A stretch of DNA of 46,773 nt from Steroidobacteraceae bacterium. GTDB taxonomy: Bacteria > Pseudomonadota > Gammaproteobacteria > Steroidobacterales > Steroidobacteraceae. The notes beneath the pieces were generated by a model, which worked only from the letters and a program-made list of their open reading frames with translations, searched no databases and was not told the DNA's origin. The stretch covers positions 1 to 46,773 of the forward strand of contig JANWJS010000034.1 in NCBI GenBank assembly GCA_025451845.1, given 5' to 3'. The position numbers and the translations under genes were made by a program. Below are positions 42,995 through 46,773 of the stretch, in pieces. The stretch's first letter is position 1. Each line of letters starts with the position of its first letter.

Positions 42995-43707
42995 CCGGAC
43001 ATCCCGAGGCGGCCGACACCCGCACGCACCTGCTCATCGTGGATGACGATCACGAGCTGTGCTCGATGCTGGTGGAGTATCTCGGCCCCGAGGGATTCAC
43101 CACGGAGACGGCGGGCACCGGTACCTCGGCGCTGGAGCGTGTGACCCGCGGGGCGCTGGATCTCGTCGTACTCGATGTCATGTTGCCGGAGCTGTCCGGA
43201 TTCGAGGTGCTGCGGCGCCTGCGCGCGGTGAGCCGCATCCCCGTCATCATGCTCACCGCCCGCGGCGAGGAGGTCGACCGGGTGGTCGGCCTCGAGCTCG
43301 GCGCCGACGACTATCTCGCCAAGCCGTTCAGCCCGCGGGAGCTGGTGGCTCGTATTCGGGCCGTGTTGCGCCGCATGGCGGCCGAGCCGCAGCCGGTGGC
43401 CGGAGCCGTCACCTGGGGTCCGCTGCGTCTGGACCTGCGCGCCCGGCGGGCGCAGATCGACGGCCGGGATCTGGAGCTCACGGCGGCGGAGCTGCGGATC
43501 CTGGAGTTGCTGGTGCGGGCCGACACCCGCACCGTGAGCCGCGAGGACCTCATGCTGCAGGCGCTTGGCCGGCGGCTGCTGCCGACCGACCGCAGCCTGG
43601 ATACCCACGTGAGCAATTTGCGGCGTAAGCTCGGGAAGCTGACGGACCAGATCTCCGTCCAGAGCGTGCGAGGCTCGGGCTACGCATTGGCGATTGGTCC
43701 AAAGTAG
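42991..43707 (+). CDS. OmpR/CpxR-type response regulator
   Basis: A 238-residue regulator: receiver with LLIVDDDHE and the phospho-Asp at residue 62 (VLDVMLPELSG), LTARGEE and YLAKPFSPREL, then a winged-helix DNA-binding domain with TAAELRILELLVRADTRTVS and SLDTHVSNLRRKLGK plus VRGSGYAL. It binds DNA upstream of target genes when phosphorylated by the kinase encoded downstream. The TTG start overlaps the ATPase stop (TTGA). The separation from its kinase is 305 nt because a tandem hairpin repeat lies between them. CpxR-like; targets unknown. Confidence 0.94.
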   Translation: MTGHPEAADTRTHLLIVDDDHELCSMLVEYLGPEGFTTETAGTGTSALERVTRGALDLVVLDVMLPELSGFEVLRRLRAVSRIPVIMLTARGEEVDRVVGLELGADDYLAKPFSPRELVARIRAVLRRMAAEPQPVAGAVTWGPLRLDLRARRAQIDGRDLELTAAELRILELLVRADTRTVSREDLMLQALGRRLLPTDRSLDTHVSNLRRKLGKLTDQISVQSVRGSGYALAIGPK

Positions 43708-43915
43708 ATTCTTGTCGGCGCTGGATCCGGGCTCCTGCCCGGCGCAGTGCGCCTCAGGCAAAAAGCGCGGTTTTTTGCCCGAGGCCCCGCCGGATTCTTG
43801 TCGGCGCTGGATCCGGGCTCCTGCCCGGCCCAGTGCGCCTCAGGCAAAAAGCGCGGTTTTTTGCCCGAGGCCCCGCCACCTGCGGCGGCGGGGCACGTCC
43901 CTGTGCCTGGGGACG
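43707..43915 (+). repeat. Dispersed hairpin repeat, tandem copies 2 and 3
   Basis: An 86-nt unit starting GATTCTTGTCGGCGCTGG occurs at 43707-43792 and 43793-43877, about 98% identical (one visible difference, GGCGCAG versus GGCCCAG). Each has H1 (GCGCTGG...CCGGGC-TCCT-GCCCGG) and H2 (CCTC.GGCAAAA/TTTTGCC.GAGG with core AAAAGCGCGGTTT). After copy 3 the H3 module (GGCAC/GTGCC) follows, as in the 28.9-kb copy. The array fills most of the 305 nt between the regulator and its kinase and begins right at the regulator's stop codon. Co-transcription of both genes would place it in the mRNA. Confidence 0.85.
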
Positions 43916-44012
43916 GGACTTTTGGCGCTTCTTGTTTTCGGGGTCGACCGCCGGTGGATGGGTAACTACTGATTTGCTTTCGAACGGGGTCCTGGGCCAG
44001 GCTCTCGCTAAC

Positions 44013-45422
44013 ATGCACTCTCTCTACTGGCGCATCTTCAGATCCTTCTGGCTCGCCATCGTCCTCATCCTGGCGGGGACGGTGACCGTGGCCGTGAGCG
44101 CCGCCATCCATCGCCGCGACGAAGTGCCTTGGGTGCAACGGGGTGAGCTCTTTGCTCAGGCCGATGATGCCTTCGAGACCGGCGGACCCGACGCATTGCG
44201 CGACTGGCTCGAGGGCATCGCGACAGCCCCGGCTTTCTCGCGTACGTATGTTGTCGGCCCAAATGGGCGCGACCTGCTCGATCGGCCGCTGCCCCGCTCC
44301 CTGCAACAGGTGCCACTGAACGGGCGCACGAAGCATGGGACGAAGATAGTGCACTCGGGCGCCATCGCCCCTATCGGGGGAGCACTCATTCTGGTGGCGC
44401 CGGATGGGAGCACTTACCACGTCGTCATCGGCCCCCTGCACGAACACGGGCAGCTCTTCGGCGAGCTGCAGCTGCCCGCGGTCGCCGCCGCGACGCTCGC
44501 CATCGCCCTGTTGGTCAGCACGGTCATCTGCTTCTTCCTGACACGGCATCTCGTCGGTCCAATCGATCGCCTGCGTCAAGCCACGCGTGAAATGTCGGCA
44601 GGGAATCTCAGCGTGCGCATGCTCCCGCGCCTCAAGGGCCGTCAAGATGACCTCACGCTCCTCGCCGCGGATTTCGACACCATGGCCGAGCGGGTGCAGA
44701 GCCTGCTCGAGTCGAAGCAACAATTGCTGCGCGACGTCTCGCACGAGCTGCGCTCGCCGCTCACGCGGCTGCAGCTCGCATTGTCACTCGCGCGTCGGGA
44801 AGACGGGGCAGTGGAGCGGCAGCTCACGCGGATCGCAGCCGAAGCCGATCGCCTGGAGCAGCTCATTGCGCGCATTCTGAACCTCGTCCGACTGGAACGT
44901 CCGGCAAGCGCCTTGCAGGGCGAGCCTGTGGATGTGAGCAAGCTGCTGGAAGCCCTCGTGCAGGATGTAGGAATTGAGGCGGAGGCGCGAAACTGCACGG
45001 TGTCGATCCACGCAGACGCAGGGTTGGAAGTCGCCGGCGATCCGGAGCTTCTGCGCAGCGCCTTCGAGAACGTCATCCGCAACGCCGTACGCTATGGCCC
45101 GTCCGGATCCGCGGTAGAGGTCACCGCCGGGCGTCGGGAATGGATCGAGGTGAGCGTACGAGACCACGGGCCCGGCGTGCCCGAGAAGGATCTGAAATTG
45201 ATCTTCGAGCCCTTCTACCGTGTCGATCCTGCGCGCGATCGCGCTGTCGGTGGCGAGGGCCTGGGTCTGGCAATCGCTGCCCGTGCCGTCGCCGTGCACG
45301 GCGGCAGCATCGACGCGCACAACGCCCCCGGGGGCGGTCTCGAGGTCGCCATGCGGCTGCCCGCGCTGCAGCGTCATGCCACGGACGCGCCCGCGTCCGC
45401 GCCCGCAATCGAGGTCGCCTAG
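44013..45422 (+). CDS. CpxA-like sensor histidine kinase
   Basis: A 469-residue inner-membrane kinase: first transmembrane helix (about 10-32), periplasmic sensor (about 35-160), second helix (about 165-185), HAMP linker (RHLVGPIDRLRQATREMSAG), HisKA with RDVSHELRSPLTRL (phospho-acceptor His244), and HATPase with N-box NVIRNAVRYGP, G1 DHGPGVPE and G2 GGEGLGLAIA. It autophosphorylates and activates the OmpR-type regulator. The ATG at 44013 starts just before helix 1; upstream in-frame codons are repeat sequence. Its ligand may be the transporter's substrate, given the operon. Confidence 0.94.
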   Translation: MHSLYWRIFRSFWLAIVLILAGTVTVAVSAAIHRRDEVPWVQRGELFAQADDAFETGGPDALRDWLEGIATAPAFSRTYVVGPNGRDLLDRPLPRSLQQVPLNGRTKHGTKIVHSGAIAPIGGALILVAPDGSTYHVVIGPLHEHGQLFGELQLPAVAAATLAIALLVSTVICFFLTRHLVGPIDRLRQATREMSAGNLSVRMLPRLKGRQDDLTLLAADFDTMAERVQSLLESKQQLLRDVSHELRSPLTRLQLALSLARREDGAVERQLTRIAAEADRLEQLIARILNLVRLERPASALQGEPVDVSKLLEALVQDVGIEAEARNCTVSIHADAGLEVAGDPELLRSAFENVIRNAVRYGPSGSAVEVTAGRREWIEVSVRDHGPGVPEKDLKLIFEPFYRVDPARDRAVGGEGLGLAIAARAVAVHGGSIDAHNAPGGGLEVAMRLPALQRHATDAPASAPAIEVA

Positions 45423-45455
45423 CTTGTGGCGCCGTGCGAAAGCAAATCAGTGAGT

Positions 45456-45478
45456 GGCCCAGGGCCGCTCCCTGGGCC
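45456..45478 (+). terminator. GGCCCAGGG/CCCTGGGCC hairpin after kinase gene
   Basis: A perfect 9-bp stem with a 5-nt loop (CCGCT) 34 nt after the kinase stop. There is no T-run, but the stem strength suits a transcription end or 3'-stabilising structure. Confidence 0.45.
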
Positions 45479-45507
45479 GCGGGATGAAATGAGCCAGTCG
45501 GCTGGCC

Positions 45508-45536
45508 GCTAAAGGCGCCGCCAGGCGGCTTTTAGC
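45508..45536. other. Interrupted hairpin GCTAAA...GCCGCC/GGCGGC...TTTAGC
   Basis: Two 6-bp stem segments (GCTAAA/TTTAGC and GCCGCC/GGCGGC) separated by an asymmetric internal loop. It is followed on the plus strand by an A-rich tract and then by the terminator described next. Confidence 0.4.
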
Positions 45537-45540
45537 CAAA

Positions 45541-45566
45541 TAAAAAACCCGCCCCGCAGGGGCGGG
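45541..45566 (-). terminator. Rho-independent terminator, minus strand
   Basis: Read on the minus strand the sequence is CCCGCCCC-TGC-GGGGCGGG then TTTTTTATTT: an 8-bp GC stem with a 3-nt loop and a U-run, the textbook form. The run of A's lies on the plus strand, so it cannot end plus-strand transcription in the usual way. No minus-strand gene ends nearby, which suggests an unannotated minus transcript. Confidence 0.6.
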
Positions 45567-45700
45567 GCGGCAGGCTTCCAACGGTGCCCGCCACTGCAGC
45601 CGATTCGGCCGGGCGAGGGTTACCGGCGCTGCTCGAGTCTCAGGGAGGGGGAAGTCTCGAGCGCGACCGGCACACCGGGATCACAACGCAGTCGTGTGTG
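45541..45700 (-). ncRNA. Candidate structured minus-strand small RNA
   Basis: A terminator with a U-run marks a minus-strand 3' end at about 45541. Upstream on that strand lies strongly structured sequence, including a 7-bp perfect stem GCTCGAG/CTCGAGC (45631-45662) extended by CCGG/CCGG and CGC/GCG pairs. No protein frame on the minus strand here looks coding. The 5' end and identity are unknown; I matched it to no known RNA family. The stem's loop reads GGGAGGGGGAA on the plus strand and so could instead belong to a plus transcript. Confidence 0.3.
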
Positions 45701-45805
45701 CCTCAATCCTCAGTGAGTTCGACGCACGAGCGGGGTTAAAGTTGAGCGTGTTCACGTTTCTTTGGATTTCTAGAGATTCGGTTGTCCGCGTAGCATTGGG
45801 TCACC

Positions 45806-46447
45806 ATGTACATCCCACAAGCGTTCAGTTCCCAGGATCCCGCGGCGCTCGACCGGTTGGCCGCCTACAGCGCCTTCGGCACCCTGGTGTCGCAGCTCGG
45901 CGGCAGTCCTTGCGTCTCGCACCTGCCGGTGTTGTATCGCCGCACCGAGGGACGAGTGACCCTGACCGGTCACTGGGCGCGCGCCAATCCGCAGTGGCGG
46001 GAGATCGAGGGGCAGCGGGTATTGTTCATTCTCCACGGGCCGCACGCCTACATCTCCCCGCGGTGGTACCTCGAGCCTGAGAAGAACGTTCCCACGTGGA
46101 ACTACGCGGTGGCTCACGTGTATGGACGAGTCCGTGTCATTCACGATGTCGCGCAGCTCGAGCGGATCGTTGCCGCGCTGGCGGCGCAGTACGAGGCTGA
46201 TGCGCCCGAGCCCTGGCGTTTCGAGGATACGGGTGAGGCCGGCCGGGCCAGGCTCAAAGACATCGTCGGATTCGAGCTCGCCGCGGAGGAGGTCGAGGTC
46301 AAATTGAAGCTCAACCAGAACCACGTGGAGGGTAACGTTCAGGGAGCGATCGACGGCTTGCGCGGCGTCGGCTCAGCGGAGACGCTAGCGGTCGCGGAGT
46401 GGATGGAGGAGGCTCTGAGGACGCGGAGGTTGCAACGCAATACCTGA
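45806..46447 (+). CDS. PaiB-family FMN-binding negative transcriptional regulator
   Basis: A 213-residue flavin-binding split-barrel protein of the PaiB family: the start MYIPQAFSSQDPAALDRL, then LTGHWARANPQWRE, HAYISPRWYLEPEKNVPTWN and a C-terminal KLKLNQNH motif are typical. B. subtilis PaiB, with PaiA, affects sporulation and protease genes; many homologues are more probably FMN-dependent enzymes or heme-related proteins. The ATG at 45806 starts at the conserved MY.P. It is preceded by a 383-nt structured intergenic region and stands alone. Confidence 0.93.
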   Translation: MYIPQAFSSQDPAALDRLAAYSAFGTLVSQLGGSPCVSHLPVLYRRTEGRVTLTGHWARANPQWREIEGQRVLFILHGPHAYISPRWYLEPEKNVPTWNYAVAHVYGRVRVIHDVAQLERIVAALAAQYEADAPEPWRFEDTGEAGRARLKDIVGFELAAEEVEVKLKLNQNHVEGNVQGAIDGLRGVGSAETLAVAEWMEEALRTRRLQRNT

Positions 46448-46625
46448 CGTTGTATCCGTAATGCAAATCGGGCGTCGGATTCGCCGTCCGAGGTATCCTG
46501 GCCCAGTCACCTGACCGCCCGGCGCGTGGCTGCGGCCATGCCGGCCTCCGCTGTCCAGGAGGGCCGCTCGAGCTTTCCAGGCGCCTCGGTGCGCTCGCCC
46601 GAATCCGGGTGTGCGAAAATGACTC

Positions 46626-46773
46626 GTGGCCACCCTGCTTCAAAGAATGACCGTCGAGCGTGCGGGGCGCCGCGAGGCCGCGCGCGTGGCGGTCCGCGAG
46701 CGTCTGCGGCAAGCCTTGGCCGAGCTACTGCCGCCGGGCAGCGCAGTCTGGGTTTTCGGCTCCCTGGTCAGAC
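46626..46773 (+). CDS. Nucleotidyltransferase-like protein (3' partial)
   Basis: A reading frame from GTG 46626 runs off the window end: VATLLQRMTVERAGRREAAR, then RERLRQALAELLPPGSAVWV and FGSLVR. The end VWVFGSL is the start of the GS motif of minimal nucleotidyltransferases (GSxxxG...DxD), which often pair with a HEPN toxin. Only about 49 residues are visible, so the family is likely but not proven. An in-frame ATG at 46647 is an alternative start. Confidence 0.6.
   Translation, partial: MATLLQRMTVERAGRREAARVAVRERLRQALAELLPPGSAVWVFGSLVR

Noticed and set aside
45548..45566. Hairpin as terminator of the plus-strand sensor kinase gene
   Set aside because: The T-run is on the minus strand; on the plus strand the stem is followed by CGGCAGG, not T's. 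The perfect hairpin at 45456-45478 is the better plus-strand candidate.

Overview
The window is 46.8 kb of bacterial chromosome, visibly GC-rich (roughly two thirds G+C by eye). It reads as a gammaproteobacterium near the Xanthomonadales/Nevskiales/Steroidobacterales. The clues are a xanthomonadin/aryl-polyene-type pigment cluster with a XanB2-like chorismatase, CsrA, a YheU-family protein, a PaiB-type regulator and large hybrid histidine kinases. The species assignment is inference. No plasmid, phage or CRISPR feature was seen.

Layout. (1) 1-5990: two hybrid sensor kinases in tandem. The first is cut by the window edge and carries a long tandem HAMP array plus three receivers; the second has a receiver at each end. 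No DNA-binding output domain lies beside them. (2) 6094-6169: tRNA-Glu(UUC). (3) 6170-11670: a decayed accessory stretch beside the tRNA. It holds inverted repeats, a DUF892 (YciF-like) remnant beside an intact yciG-like gene, a CxxC mini-protein, a frameshifted transposase-like remnant, a CPBP protease, a broken GST, an intact GNAT gene and a deletion scar joining a spore-coat-U pilin to a piece of its usher. (4) 11676-24580: ordinary housekeeping and stress genes: Gfo/Idh/MocA oxidoreductase, HAF-repeat lipoprotein, EamA permease, G6PDH (zwf), csrA, a Bax-inhibitor-1/YccA protein, YheU, CsbD, a two-domain M42 peptidase, dienelactone hydrolase, beta-carbonic anhydrase, a DUF421 protein and two small membrane proteins.

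(5) 24764-39168 (all minus strand): a 14-gene aryl-polyene/xanthomonadin-like cluster. In transcription order it is a flavin halogenase-like enzyme, XanB2-like chorismatase (3-/4-hydroxybenzoate from chorismate), PlsC acyltransferase, GT2, acyl carrier protein, adenylate-forming ligase, FabZ-like dehydratase, LpxL-like acyltransferase, LolA-like carrier, MMPL exporter, NodB-type deacetylase, ketosynthase, chain-length factor, second dehydratase and ketoreductase. (Counting every CDS gives 15; the deacetylase is the one I regard as possibly non-core.) The predicted flow is: aryl starter made and loaded on the ACP, polyene chain built by KS/CLF-KR-DH, product acylated or glycosylated and exported to the outer membrane. 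Most junctions are 4-nt overlaps.

(6) 39237-46773: a small secreted basic helical protein, then a plus-strand set encoding a fused two-domain NitT/TauT-type ABC permease, its ATPase, an OmpR-type regulator and a CpxA-like sensor kinase, then a strongly structured 380-nt intergenic region, a PaiB-family protein and the start of a nucleotidyltransferase-like gene cut by the window end.

The most unusual signal is a dispersed multi-hairpin element found once inside the pigment operon (28862-28967) and as an 86-nt tandem duplication between the response regulator and its kinase (43707-43915). One of its hairpins keeps its loop core but changes both stem arms together.
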